The translations under genes were made by a program, and so were the position numbers. From positions 2,459,564-2,523,563 of the forward strand of contig CP075366.1 in the NCBI GenBank assembly GCA_019454145.1: 64,000 bases of DNA, given 5' to 3'. Shown here piece after piece: positions 1 to 7,636 of the stretch. The notes under the pieces are model-generated. The model did not search any database. It was not told where the DNA came from and saw only the letters and a program-made list of their open reading frames with translations. The stretch is from Fimbriimonadaceae bacterium (lineage in GTDB: Bacteria; Armatimonadota; Fimbriimonadia; Fimbriimonadales; Fimbriimonadaceae). The stretch's first letter is position 1. Each line of letters begins with the position of its first letter.

Positions 1-378
1 GCAAAGCGAGTTCTGCCTCTTTCGGTCAGCGGCGCATTCCATAGTCCATTGATGGATGAGCCAGCAGAAAGCATGCGTACAGCCCTCGATCAAGCGCATT
101 GGCAGAAAGGTGAACTTCCTGTTTACAGCAATGTAACGACAAAGCCTGGATCAGATTGGCCTGACCTACTTGAGAAGCAACTCAAGTCGCCGGTTTTGTG
201 GACTGATTCCGTACAGCAAATGATTAGCGACGGAATCACAACTTTTATTGAATGCGGTAGCGGAGAAGTCCTGACAGGATTGCTCCGTCGTATAAACAAG
301 GAATCGGTGGGCTTGCGAGTGCTCGATGTAGCAACGTTAGAAGAAACGCAGAAAAGCGTATGCGGTGATCAATCATGA
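1..378 (+). CDS. fabD: Malonyl-CoA:ACP transacylase FabD, C-terminal part
   Basis: Transfers malonyl from CoA to acyl carrier protein, the step that supplies the elongation unit for fatty acid synthesis in the cytosol. The gene enters from outside the left edge; 125 residues are visible in frame 1. The motif SGAFHSPLM near the visible start carries the catalytic His of the family, and the tail FIECGSGEVLTGLL matches the conserved glycine-rich C-terminal segment of FabD. Its stop overlaps the fabG start by 4 nt (ATGA), and acpP and fabF follow, which is the standard fab cluster. The N-terminal half with the nucleophilic GHSLGE serine is not in the window. Confidence 0.93.
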   Translation, partial: AKRVLPLSVSGAFHSPLMDEPAESMRTALDQAHWQKGELPVYSNVTTKPGSDWPDLLEKQLKSPVLWTDSVQQMISDGITTFIECGSGEVLTGLLRRINKESVGLRVLDVATLEETQKSVCGDQS

Positions 379-1118
379 TGAATTTTAAAGATGAAGTCGT
401 AGCAGTAACTGGCGCGAGTCGGGGCATTGGTCAAGCCATTGCAATGAAGTTTGCCGAGCTTGGCGCCAGCGTTGCCTGCATGGCAACCAGCGAAGCCAAC
501 GCGGCAAAAACCCGTGATCTGATTGTTGAAACTGGTGGCGTTGCAGCGGCATTTGCAATAGATGTTTCGAGCGAAGAAAGTGTGGCGAGCGCATTCAAAG
601 CAGCTTCTTCTGACTTGGGCGAAATCTCCGTATTAGTCAACAACGCCGGGGTCACTCGCGACGGTTTGATGATGCGCATGAAAAGCGAGGATTGGGACAC
701 AGTTCTCAACACCAACCTCAAAGGCTCCTACAACTGCATCCAGGCGGTGATGAAGGGAATGATGAAAGCTCGGTACGGGCGGATCATTAATATTTCCAGT
801 GTGGTTGGGCTCCACGGAGCACCTGGCCAAGCCAACTATGCCGCTAGCAAAGCCGGATTGATCGGTTTGACCATGGCGACGGCAAAGGAACTTGGGAGCC
901 GTGGAATCACTTGCAATGCAGTTGCTCCTGGCTTCATTGAAACCGACATGACCAGCGATTTACCCGAAGATTTTCGCGAATACGTGCAGAAAACAGCACC
1001 GGCTGGTCGCTTAGGAACTCCGGGTGATATCGCGGCGGCAGTTGTGTTTCTAGCTTCGAGTGAAGCGGCTTATATCACGGGTCAAACTCTCACCGTAGAC
1101 GGGGGCCTGTTCATTTAA
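375..1118 (+). CDS. fabG: 3-oxoacyl-[ACP] reductase FabG
   Basis: NADPH-dependent reduction of 3-oxoacyl-ACP in fatty acid elongation. A 247-residue classical short-chain dehydrogenase: cofactor motif TGASRGIG at residues 12-19, NNAG at 89-92, catalytic Ser142, and YAASK with Tyr155 and Lys159. The C-terminal GQTLTVDGGLFI is the usual FabG ending. It starts in the 4-nt overlap with fabD, so the two are probably translationally coupled; acpP follows after 94 nt. An alternative start is the second Met, one codon in. Position in the fab cluster favours FabG over other SDR enzymes. Confidence 0.96.
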   Translation: MMNFKDEVVAVTGASRGIGQAIAMKFAELGASVACMATSEANAAKTRDLIVETGGVAAAFAIDVSSEESVASAFKAASSDLGEISVLVNNAGVTRDGLMMRMKSEDWDTVLNTNLKGSYNCIQAVMKGMMKARYGRIINISSVVGLHGAPGQANYAASKAGLIGLTMATAKELGSRGITCNAVAPGFIETDMTSDLPEDFREYVQKTAPAGRLGTPGDIAAAVVFLASSEAAYITGQTLTVDGGLFI

Positions 1119-1212
1119 GTGCAAAAGACCCGACTAGCCCTGGCAACTTAGCTAGGCGATTGGGAGTAATATAGGGCGGGCAAACGCCCCCGACAAAGGA
1201 AAATTCAGCATT

Positions 1213-1449
1213 ATGTCAGCAACAGTTTTTGATCGCGTTAAAAAGGTCATTTGTGAGCAGCTCAGCGTTACCGAAAGTGAAGTAACTATGGAAAAGAGAT
1301 TCCAAGAAGACCTCAACGCCGATTCGCTGGACGTGGTGGAACTCATCATGGCCCTTGAAGAAGAGTTTTCAATCGAAATTCCCGATGACGACGTTACCAA
1401 CATGAAAGCGGTCAGCGATGTTGTTAACTACATCGAAGAAAAGGTTTGA
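1213..1449 (+). CDS. acpP: Acyl carrier protein
   Basis: Carries growing acyl chains on a 4'-phosphopantetheine arm. The protein has 78 residues, strongly acidic, with the attachment motif DSLDVVE; Ser38 is the modified residue. Length and the four-helix pattern match bacterial ACP exactly. An AAAGGA ribosome-binding sequence lies about 12 nt before the ATG. It sits between fabG and fabF. Confidence 0.97.
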   Translation: MSATVFDRVKKVICEQLSVTESEVTMEKRFQEDLNADSLDVVELIMALEEEFSIEIPDDDVTNMKAVSDVVNYIEEKV

Positions 1450-1481
1450 TTTCTAGCAATCTCTGCTAGTCAACTTTAAAC

Positions 1482-2744
1482 ATGGGATTCCCTCCAGAAC
1501 CATCTGGTCGAGTAGTCATTACCGGAATGGGGGCAATTACGCCCCTTGGCAACAGCGTGGCGGAATTTTGGCCTCGCATGTTGGCGGGTGAAAGCGGCAT
1601 CGGCGAAATCACGCTGATGGACACGACCGACTATCCAACAAAAATCGCCGGTGAAGTCAAAGACTTCGATCCTGAGCTTTACTTAGATAAAAAAGAAGCT
1701 CGCAGGGTTGACCGTTTCATCTCGTTTGCCGTTGGAGCTTCGGCAATGGCTCTGGAGGATGCAAAATTCCCGATGGACAATGACGAGCTCAAGCTCGAAA
1801 CGGGTTGTCTGATTGGTTCTGGGATTGGCGGACTCATTATGATGAGCGAGCAAACCAAGAAACTCCATGGTGAAGGCCCGAGCCGGGTTTCTCCATTCTT
1901 GGTTCCATACATGATTCCCGACATGGCGAGCGGATATGTTTCGATTGTCAACGGATTCAAGGGGCCGAACACCTGTGTTGTCACCGCTTGTGCAACGGGT
2001 GTGAACTCTATCGGTGATGCTTATCACATCATCAAGCGGGGCGATGCGGTCGCGATGCTCGCGGGTGGAACCGAAGCACCGATTTCTCCGATTGGCCTTG
2101 CGGGATTCTGTGCGGCGAGAGCCATGACCACTAACAACGAAGCCGGGCCAAAAGCTTCTCGACCGTTCGATGCGGGCCGCGATGGGTTTGTGATGGGCGA
2201 AGGTGCGGCGGTAATGGTTCTAGAAGACTTAGCGTTCGCTAAATCCCGAGGCGCAAACATTCTCGCAGAGATCGTTGGTTACGGAATGAGCGGCGACGCT
2301 CACCACATCACGATGCCTGATCCCGATGGAGACGGCGCACGGCGATCAATGGTGAAGGCTCTGAAGTCAGCTGGCCTCAAACCAGAAGATATTGATTACG
2401 TTAACGCTCACGGAACCTCAACGCCTTACAACGATAAGTTTGAGACCATCGCGATTAAGCGAGCGTTTGGAGAGCAAGCATACAAGGTGCCGGTCAGTAG
2501 TACTAAATCTTCGATTGGTCACTTGCTCGGTGCGGCAGGAGCGGTTGAATCTGCGATTTGTATTCTTGCAATGCGAGACGGCAAACTTCCGCCGACAATC
2601 AACTACGAAACTCCTGATCCAGACTGCGATTTGGATGTTGTGCCGAACGTATCGCGAGATAAAGAACTTCGCTATACCATGACGAATTCATTTGGATTCG
2701 GCGGACACAACGGCACTTTGATTTTTGCTCGCTACGAGGAGTAA
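1482..2744 (+). CDS. fabF: 3-oxoacyl-[ACP] synthase II FabF
   Basis: Condenses malonyl-ACP with acyl-ACP (KAS II). In 420 residues the thiolase-fold active site is complete: nucleophile Cys170 in VVTACATG, His310 in NAHGTST, and His347 in SSIGHLLGAAG; the tail NSFGFGGHN is also conserved. The start ATG gives MGFPPEPSGRVVITGMG; typical proteins begin closer to the RVVITG strand, so a few extra N-terminal residues are present. It lies 32 nt after acpP and 3 nt before the recombinase gene. Confidence 0.96.
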   Translation: MGFPPEPSGRVVITGMGAITPLGNSVAEFWPRMLAGESGIGEITLMDTTDYPTKIAGEVKDFDPELYLDKKEARRVDRFISFAVGASAMALEDAKFPMDNDELKLETGCLIGSGIGGLIMMSEQTKKLHGEGPSRVSPFLVPYMIPDMASGYVSIVNGFKGPNTCVVTACATGVNSIGDAYHIIKRGDAVAMLAGGTEAPISPIGLAGFCAARAMTTNNEAGPKASRPFDAGRDGFVMGEGAAVMVLEDLAFAKSRGANILAEIVGYGMSGDAHHITMPDPDGDGARRSMVKALKSAGLKPEDIDYVNAHGTSTPYNDKFETIAIKRAFGEQAYKVPVSSTKSSIGHLLGAAGAVESAICILAMRDGKLPPTINYETPDPDCDLDVVPNVSRDKELRYTMTNSFGFGGHNGTLIFARYEE

Positions 2745-2747
2745 AAA

Positions 2748-3617
2748 GTGTCGCGAACGCTGGATGAAGCAATTCAAGCGTTTATTGATCAGATTTCTGC
2801 GCGAGGATCAGCCCTTACCGCAAAAAGCTACGGTGCCGACCTTGCTCAGCTAGCCCTCACCACTGATGGCAATTTCGATTTGTCGGAAGGAGTTCTCCGC
2901 AAGTACTTGCGGGAATACGGCATCACTCCGGTAACTCGGGCGAGAAAGCTCTCATGTATTCGGTCATTTATCAAATTTTGCCGATCTGCTGGGTGGATGG
3001 ATTCTGACCCTAGTGAAGGTCTGGATGCTCCGTATCGCCGGCGCGATTTGCCCAAGTCAATGAGTCAGGCGCAAGCCGAGGGATTTTTAGAGCAAGAACC
3101 GCCGAGCAAAACTCCCTTGCGTGACCGCGCGATGTTAGAACTGGCTTATGCAACGGGAATGCGTGCGAGCGAAATCGTCGGGGCGAACACGAGTGACTTC
3201 GATTGGCGGAATAAGCGGTTAGTCGTCCGTGGCAAAGGCAATAAGGAACGCATGGTGATGTTTGGTGATCCATGCCATCAGGCACTTCAGGAATATCTCA
3301 AATCAGAGCGTGTTCCTGATATTAAGTCCGACGCATTGTTCACCAACGGCAAAGGAGACCGCCTGTCCGTTCGCACCTTGCATAACGTTGTCCGCCGCTG
3401 GGCAGTTGCCTTCGGTTTGCCCGAGGATGTGTCACCTCATACTTTGCGGCATAGCTTTGCTACCCACTTGCTGGATGGTGGGGCTGACTTGAAATCTGTC
3501 CAGCAGTTGCTAGGTCATGAAAACTTGGCGACGACACAAATCTATACACACATCAGCATTGATCGCTTACGGGATTCGGTGGCAAAGTCGCACCCTCGCG
3601 GAAGATCAGAGAAATAG
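2748..3617 (+). CDS. xerD: Tyrosine recombinase of the XerC/XerD type
   Basis: Site-specific recombinase expected to resolve chromosome dimers at dif. It has 289 residues with an N-terminal SAM-like core-binding domain (about 1-85) and a C-terminal catalytic domain. All catalytic residues are present: Arg139 (ATGMRASE), Lys163, His231 and Arg234 (HTLRH), His257 (LLGHENL), and nucleophile Tyr266. It begins with GTG 3 nt after fabF, so it is probably cotranscribed with the fab genes, a place often held by rnc in other bacteria. XerC versus XerD cannot be separated from one copy; the symbol is provisional. Confidence 0.88.
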   Translation: MSRTLDEAIQAFIDQISARGSALTAKSYGADLAQLALTTDGNFDLSEGVLRKYLREYGITPVTRARKLSCIRSFIKFCRSAGWMDSDPSEGLDAPYRRRDLPKSMSQAQAEGFLEQEPPSKTPLRDRAMLELAYATGMRASEIVGANTSDFDWRNKRLVVRGKGNKERMVMFGDPCHQALQEYLKSERVPDIKSDALFTNGKGDRLSVRTLHNVVRRWAVAFGLPEDVSPHTLRHSFATHLLDGGADLKSVQQLLGHENLATTQIYTHISIDRLRDSVAKSHPRGRSEK

Positions 3618-3655
3618 ATATTAATTCAGCATTTAGTCATCAACCCCTCCCTTAA

Positions 3656-3680
3656 TCCCTCCCCGATCTTCAGGGAGGGA
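3656..3680. terminator. Hairpin between convergent genes
   Basis: Perfect 8-bp inverted repeat TCCCTCCC / GGGAGGGA with a 9-nt loop, between the recombinase (plus) and the 121-aa gene (minus). A second CCCTCCC copy at 3645-3651 can pair alternatively. No strong T run follows, so termination efficiency is uncertain. The pyrimidine-rich style resembles the repeat near 54.75 kb. Confidence 0.5.
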
Positions 3681-3725
3681 GTCTATTTGATCAAATTAAA
3701 CACAGCATATTTTCAACGAGCGTGT

Positions 3726-4091
3726 TCAAACCCAGGTGGAAGCCCGGCGGAAGATTTTATACGTGACTGGTCGGCGCAGGTGGGCGAACACGAAGTTCGG
3801 ATAACCAGCCATGAAATCGAGTTCGTAATCGTCGGGCGGGGCGATCAGCACAAGCGGGGTCGCTGAAGCAACCGTATGGCTCATTTTTGCTTCCGCGAAC
3901 TGCTCGTATCCGGCGATTTTATGTGGTTTGATCAAGGTCGCGATGAGATCAACGAAAAGTAAATCGGCATCTTCGCACGATTCGAGCGCGGCTTGCCAGG
4001 TATCGAAAATCAGTAATTCATCCTCGGGCTGAAATGCGCCCTGAGTGCCAGCGATTATTTCGGCATCCTTCGTCACGAGGATAAATTTCAT
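3726..4091 (-). CDS. Hypothetical protein, degenerate receiver-like fold
   Basis: A 121-residue protein I cannot name. Its alternating pattern looks like a CheY-type receiver: strand 1 MKFILVTKD, strand 3 ADLLFVDL with an Asp where the phosphoacceptor would be, strand 4 PLVLIAPPDDY, and near the C-terminus LRRPVTY in place of the usual K-P-F. The acidic pair expected after strand 1 is weak (KDAE) and the conserved Lys is replaced by Arg, so phosphorylation is doubtful. It is monocistronic and faces the recombinase tail to tail. The fold call is inference from spacing only. Confidence 0.6.
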   Translation of the reverse strand: MKFILVTKDAEIIAGTQGAFQPEDELLIFDTWQAALESCEDADLLFVDLIATLIKPHKIAGYEQFAEAKMSHTVASATPLVLIAPPDDYELDFMAGYPNFVFAHLRRPVTYKIFRRASTWV

Positions 4092-4101
4092 TTCTTATGA
4101 C

Positions 4102-4129
4102 TATATAGGACGAGTCAAGCTGAATGCAA
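4102..4129 (-). promoter_or_regulatory. Candidate promoter of the receiver-like gene
   Basis: On the minus strand TTGCAT (4124-4129), a 16-nt spacer and TATATA (4102-4107). The -10 ends only 10 nt before the ATG at 4091, which implies a transcript with almost no 5' leader. Confidence 0.4.
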
Positions 4130-4245
4130 CGGAGCAAAAAATTGTGGGACTAGGCTTTATGTTCAATTAAGAGTCTGCAATCAATCCCATTAGCCTCGCA
4201 AAAATACTAAAGTTCTCACTTCCACCCTCCGATAACTGAAGTACG

Positions 4246-4419
4246 ATGCGTATCAATTCGACATCCACCCCTCAGGTTACGGCGCCAATTACCGATCCGG
4301 CAAAACTGAACTATCAGGTGAAAGTTTTGAAAAAAGCCCTAGAGGGACAGAAGGATTCAGCCTCTGAACTCCTCAAAATGCTAGACCCAAAGGGCAAGAT
4401 TGTCGATATCCGGGCGTAG
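4246..4419 (+). CDS. YjfB-like small protein
   Basis: A 57-residue ORF from ATG 4246 to TAG 4417-4419. The core NYQVKVLKKALEGQKDSA followed by SELLKML fits the pattern of the YjfB putative motility family (Q-V-x-V-LKKALDxQK...A..LL..L), small helical proteins found near or inside flagellar regulons in some phyla. It carries about 20 extra polar residues at the N-terminus compared with the usual members. No flagellar gene is visible in the window, so the role is open. The next gene begins 21 nt downstream on the same strand. Confidence 0.65.
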   Translation: MRINSTSTPQVTAPITDPAKLNYQVKVLKKALEGQKDSASELLKMLDPKGKIVDIRA

Positions 4420-4440
4420 CGAGGGTATCTTGCTTTTTCT

Positions 4441-4743
4441 GTGAGCAAAAAACCTGTAAAGCCTCCTGTTTGGTGGAAAAATACGTTTTTCATATTTGGT
4501 TTTGCTCTTTTGCTATTAGCCGTTTGGGGCTTAGTCAAGGGAGAAGCGGTTATCCGTGATCCTGGTCAGAAGTTTGAAACCGGCCTTGTTGTGTTTTATC
4601 TGATTGGCGGAGTTGTGATGCTCGGCAACGGGTGGATGACCCACCAACAATCTATGCAGCAGTTTTGTGAATTATCCGATGACGAAGTCCCGGCATCGAT
4701 TCAAGAACCGACAAGCGGAGTAGAAGAAGAAGCGAATGATTAA
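4441..4743 (+). CDS. Small two-helix membrane protein
   Basis: 100 residues from a GTG start. Two hydrophobic stretches, about residues 14-31 (FFIFGFALLLLAVWGLV) and 47-62 (LVVFYLIGGVVMLGNGW), are followed by a soluble acidic tail (EEEAND). No family recognised. The gene overlaps the following zinc-ribbon gene by 8 nt, so the two are probably coupled. Confidence 0.7.
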   Translation: MSKKPVKPPVWWKNTFFIFGFALLLLAVWGLVKGEAVIRDPGQKFETGLVVFYLIGGVVMLGNGWMTHQQSMQQFCELSDDEVPASIQEPTSGVEEEAND

Positions 4744-4945
4744 ATGCAGTTGCGGTAAAGAGTTAGAGCACGTACCAAATTGGCTAGGCAGTGTCAACGT
4801 AAAAGTAGTTTGCAATAACTGCCCAGATAGAGACCTGAAGAGCATTACAGAAATTAAGCTGGAATCACCTGAACCAGTAGATAACTCCAAGCAAGAAGTT
4901 TCTAAAGACGAAATCGGCGAAGAAGACGACGAGGACGAGGATTAA
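4736..4945 (+). CDS. Small zinc-ribbon-like protein
   Basis: 69 residues. The N-terminus MIKCSCGKELEHV and the later VVCNNCPDR give CxC and CxxC pairs that could bind one zinc ion. The C-terminal third is a run of Asp/Glu (GEEDDEDED). The ATG lies inside the end of the upstream membrane-protein gene (8-nt overlap). Function unknown; a partner of the membrane protein is only suggested by the overlap. Confidence 0.65.
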   Translation: MIKCSCGKELEHVPNWLGSVNVKVVCNNCPDRDLKSITEIKLESPEPVDNSKQEVSKDEIGEEDDEDED

Positions 4946-4950
4946 TTTAG

Positions 4951-4973
4951 AGTCTATGCGCTTCGCATAGACT
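4951..4973. terminator. Bidirectional hairpin overlapping a stop codon
   Basis: Perfect 10-bp stem AGTCTATGCG / CGCATAGACT with a 3-nt loop, between convergent genes. It encodes the last codons and stop of the minus-strand 86-aa gene, so that protein's C-terminal residues are dictated by the hairpin. Confidence 0.6.
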
Positions 4974-5214
4974 TCTCACCTTGAATCCGCTCCATTAGAA
5001 TGAGAGCAGGGGTGAGTTTTGCGCCGATCTTGCGTTTGCAGGCTGATCGTAAATCGAAGTCACTGACTTTCGACCATTCATAAATTTGTACTTGGGCGAG
5101 AATTTTTTCGCCGCTTATCCAGACTTGCACGTCAGCAACACCCGGTTGCTGGGAAAGAAAGTCTTGGGTTTTTGCAACATTAAGCTCTTCGTGCTCGACA
5201 ACTGTCAGGTTCAC
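4954..5214 (-). CDS. 86-aa protein resembling a free-standing ANL C-terminal domain
   Basis: No certain family. The order LSQQPGVADVQVWISGEKIL, then QVQIYEW, then DLRSACKRKIGAKLTP and LILMERIQ follows the C-terminal lid domain of acyl/aryl-CoA synthetases and NRPS adenylation domains (HPGVADAAV..GE.LVAFV...DLR..C...L..YKVP..I.FV). The adenylation catalytic domain is absent from this gene and its neighbours. The last residues GEKSMRSA recall the catalytic S-G-K-x-x-R but are encoded by a terminator hairpin, so this may be chance. It is the last gene of the gatC-to-here minus run, 30 nt after the nucleotidyltransferase. Confidence 0.55.
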   Translation of the reverse strand: MNLTVVEHEELNVAKTQDFLSQQPGVADVQVWISGEKILAQVQIYEWSKVSDFDLRSACKRKIGAKLTPALILMERIQGEKSMRSA

Positions 5215-5244
5215 AACCTAGTTATCGGTGAGAAGCGGGTTTTC

Positions 5245-5970
5245 TTAACCCCTAGTTATTGCTTGATATTGTTCGTATGAATCAATATCCGTTCCGATAT
5301 CGGCAGCGTAGGTGATGACGCCTTTTACTGGCACCTTAAGAAACTTGCCGACCGATTTTTCTAAGCCGCGGATCGTGACGGCTTTTGGAATGGTTTTCGC
5401 CCCGACCATTCTAATAAGCGTACTGAATCCAGCGATCTTGCCAAGTTGGATTGGACTCTTTCGGGCAGCGTAGGCGCGTTCTACTATCGGTAGAGCAGAT
5501 TGACACGCAGTTCTTTCGATGAGGCAGATGTTTCCGCCGGTAAAGTGGCCTTCGCGTAACTTGAGGCTGGTTCGTGGAAGTTGTGGGTACTCCTTCATGC
5601 AAAGCTCAACCGGAATGACAGGGTAGTTGAAGCCAGCTTCCGGGTCGCAGTTACTCAGAAAGGCGTGGATTGATTCTGCTTTGAGGAAGGGAAGATCCGC
5701 GAAGATAACAAGATACTGTGCCGACTGAGCGAGGCTGTTGGCAATAGAAAGGCTTTCGACAAACGAATCTCCGCCAGGGGCTTGCCGCCACGATTCTCTG
5801 TTTGGCCCTCCTATGACGAGCGGTTCACCAAAGGTTTTTGCGACGTCGTAAACACGATCAACCATTGGTGTGCCATCAATCGGCAATTCAGAACGGAATG
5901 TGCAACCACTCGCTTCTTGATCTCGCTCTTTTAGTTTTCCGCCGGCTAGGATGATAATGTCGTGGCTAAT
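5245..5970 (-). CDS. MobA-like nucleotidyltransferase, apparent ATT start
   Basis: NTP-transferase of the MobA/IspD fold; the substrate is unknown. The first conventional start codon (TTG at 5884-5886) gives 213 residues but omits the defining N-terminus. Reading upstream in the same frame gives SHDIIILAGGKLKERD, the nucleotide-binding LAGG motif, with no ATG, GTG or TTG. The best start is ATT at 5968-5970, four codons before IIILAGG, with GGGAGG four nt before it; this gives 241 residues. A metal-binding Asp lies in LVIFADLPF. The gene overlaps the ispE 3' end by 25 nt. A start at ATC 5971-5973 is possible. Confidence 0.75.
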   Translation of the reverse strand: MSHDIIILAGGKLKERDQEASGCTFRSELPIDGTPMVDRVYDVAKTFGEPLVIGGPNRESWRQAPGGDSFVESLSIANSLAQSAQYLVIFADLPFLKAESIHAFLSNCDPEAGFNYPVIPVELCMKEYPQLPRTSLKLREGHFTGGNICLIERTACQSALPIVERAYAARKSPIQLGKIAGFSTLIRMVGAKTIPKAVTIRGLEKSVGKFLKVPVKGVITYAADIGTDIDSYEQYQAITRG

Positions 5971-6779
5971 GATTCCTCCCGTGTGAGTGTTCGGGCTAAG
6001 TAAGTTTCCCCCAACTCTTCAGATTTTATGTGTTTCTCTGCCTGTTGGGCAAGAGCCTCGGTTTCAAAAACTCCAAAAACCGCCGATCCGGAGCCGGAAA
6101 GCAAGGCTCCTTTTGCTCCGTGGACTTGCAATCGTTCGGCGATCTCGCCGCAAATACAAGGGGCGACCCGCTCGAAGTCGTTATACAGCTCTTTGAGATC
6201 AGTCGGAAATTCTCTATGTGGTCGTTCCGTTGAATCCAGTTTCTTGTATGCTTGCGGCGTCGAGATCCCTGCTTCTGGTTTCACCAGCAGTAGGTGCCAA
6301 ATTTCTGGATCTGGAAGGGGCTCAATAAATTGACCATAGCCTTCCGCTTTTGCCGCCCCGCCAGTTAAGAAAAAAGTGACGTCTGCCCCGACCGCAAAAG
6401 CAACTTCTCGCTGGTACTGCTCGGTCACAAAGTGGGGAGCAACCGTTCCAAGTGCCCGTAATAGGCCAGCCGCGTCGGATGAACCTCCGCCCAGTCCTGC
6501 CTCGTTGGGAATGTTCTTGGTTAGCTCGATTCTTAGGGGCGCAATGGGAAGCAGTTCTCGCAAGAATCGCAACGTCTTTGTCAGAGTGTTATTTGCCGGG
6601 AGGTCGCCCCAGTTGCAGATAATCTCATCCTTGCCAGAAGGCGAATCTTGGATAGATAACTCATCAGCGAGCGAAATCGCTCTGAAAATAGACCGGATCG
6701 GATGGTAGCCGCTATGATCGGGCGGATCAACCGCAAGGAATGAATTTATCTTTGCTGGGCAGATTGTTCGGCAGATCAA
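5946..6779 (-). CDS. ispE: 4-diphosphocytidyl-2-C-methyl-D-erythritol kinase IspE
   Basis: ATP-dependent kinase of the MEP isoprenoid pathway. 277 residues with the GHMP signature PNEAGLGGGSSDAAGLL, the early PAKINSFLAV segment with its substrate Lys, and the C-terminal ALLSGSGSAVFGVF motif. The start is TTG at 6777-6779, overlapping the stop of the upstream membrane-protein gene by 4 nt; it gives MICRTICPAKIN, which places the PAKIN motif at the expected distance from the N-terminus. The 3' end overlaps the nucleotidyltransferase. Confidence 0.93.
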   Translation of the reverse strand: MICRTICPAKINSFLAVDPPDHSGYHPIRSIFRAISLADELSIQDSPSGKDEIICNWGDLPANNTLTKTLRFLRELLPIAPLRIELTKNIPNEAGLGGGSSDAAGLLRALGTVAPHFVTEQYQREVAFAVGADVTFFLTGGAAKAEGYGQFIEPLPDPEIWHLLLVKPEAGISTPQAYKKLDSTERPHREFPTDLKELYNDFERVAPCICGEIAERLQVHGAKGALLSGSGSAVFGVFETEALAQQAEKHIKSEELGETYLARTLTREESLATTLSS

Positions 6780-7627
6780 TCTGATTTCTCCGACTGATTT
6801 TGAGGCAATTCGCCTGTGAAGGGTGGCGGTGTTTCTCTGAGTTGTTCGCGGAGCAGCTTGTCATCGCCTTTGAGTATTGTCATAGTTTCAGGGAAGGGCA
6901 TTTGTTCAATTTCTTCCAAGGCTCGGTCTATGGCCGAGAATTGCATTTTTGCTTCTGCGACGATATTCAGGAATTCCAGGGTCTCTTCTTCTGGGGGTTT
7001 GCCTGCGAGCATGTAGTTGAGCAAACGAATCCGCAGAGTATCAAGCGTGGTTGAGAATACGATTCCCTGTGCTTCGGCTCGTTCAACTCCCGCAATGGCT
7101 TGTTTGTAGAACTGAGAATATTCCGCCACGTTGCGGTCTGCCACTTTATACAGTTCTTGCGCTTGGAGGTCGCTGACTGTACGTTGCTGAACAAGCGGCT
7201 GAGGGCCGACCAGCGACTCGCTGGTTTGAATTTCGTGAAGCACCAAATCTGCCCTTCGCAATGCGCGGTAGATATCAGGAAGGACTTGGCGGATGTTTGC
7301 CTCCAAGTCGCTGAGGTCTGTTTGGTTTTTTCTCTTGAGTCGTTTGAGGGATTCCGTAAGACGTTCTTGCCGATTGACTGCTTCTTTCCAAATGTAGCTG
7401 AATCGCTGAAATCGAAAACGCTTTTGAATTGATCGCTTGAAACAGGCAAAAACAGAGATTCCTAAAAAAACTCCGCCAACGGGAATCGCCCAGAACTTTA
7501 AATCGGGCGAGGGCGCGCTGGTGAATAACCACGTAAGTAGCACGATAACCGTGGCGCCAAACGCAGTACGCAGGCTGAAGAGTTCGCTTAAGAAAACTTC
7601 CCAGTCGCGTTTGCGGATTTCATCCAT
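6776..7627 (-). CDS. Membrane-anchored coiled-coil protein
   Basis: 283 residues, family not recognised. Two transmembrane segments (about residues 23-40 and 45-63) are followed by a cytoplasmic helical region rich in Glu, Arg, Leu and Gln (about 80-255) that should form coiled coil, and a Pro-rich tail. It sits between gatA (9 nt away) and ispE (4-nt overlap), so it is expressed with housekeeping genes. The layout (short loop hairpin in the membrane, long cytoplasmic helix) resembles envelope scaffold proteins, but this is only an architectural comparison. Confidence 0.7.
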   Translation of the reverse strand: MDEIRKRDWEVFLSELFSLRTAFGATVIVLLTWLFTSAPSPDLKFWAIPVGGVFLGISVFACFKRSIQKRFRFQRFSYIWKEAVNRQERLTESLKRLKRKNQTDLSDLEANIRQVLPDIYRALRRADLVLHEIQTSESLVGPQPLVQQRTVSDLQAQELYKVADRNVAEYSQFYKQAIAGVERAEAQGIVFSTTLDTLRIRLLNYMLAGKPPEEETLEFLNIVAEAKMQFSAIDRALEEIEQMPFPETMTILKGDDKLLREQLRETPPPFTGELPQNQSEKSD

Positions 7628-7636
7628 AAATTGCCT

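Noticed and set aside
3641-3663. Two CCCCTCCC runs as a possible CRISPR or REP element
   Set aside because: Only two short runs with no regular spacers; a hairpin terminator explains them. No CRISPR array, transposase or IS end was found anywhere in the window.
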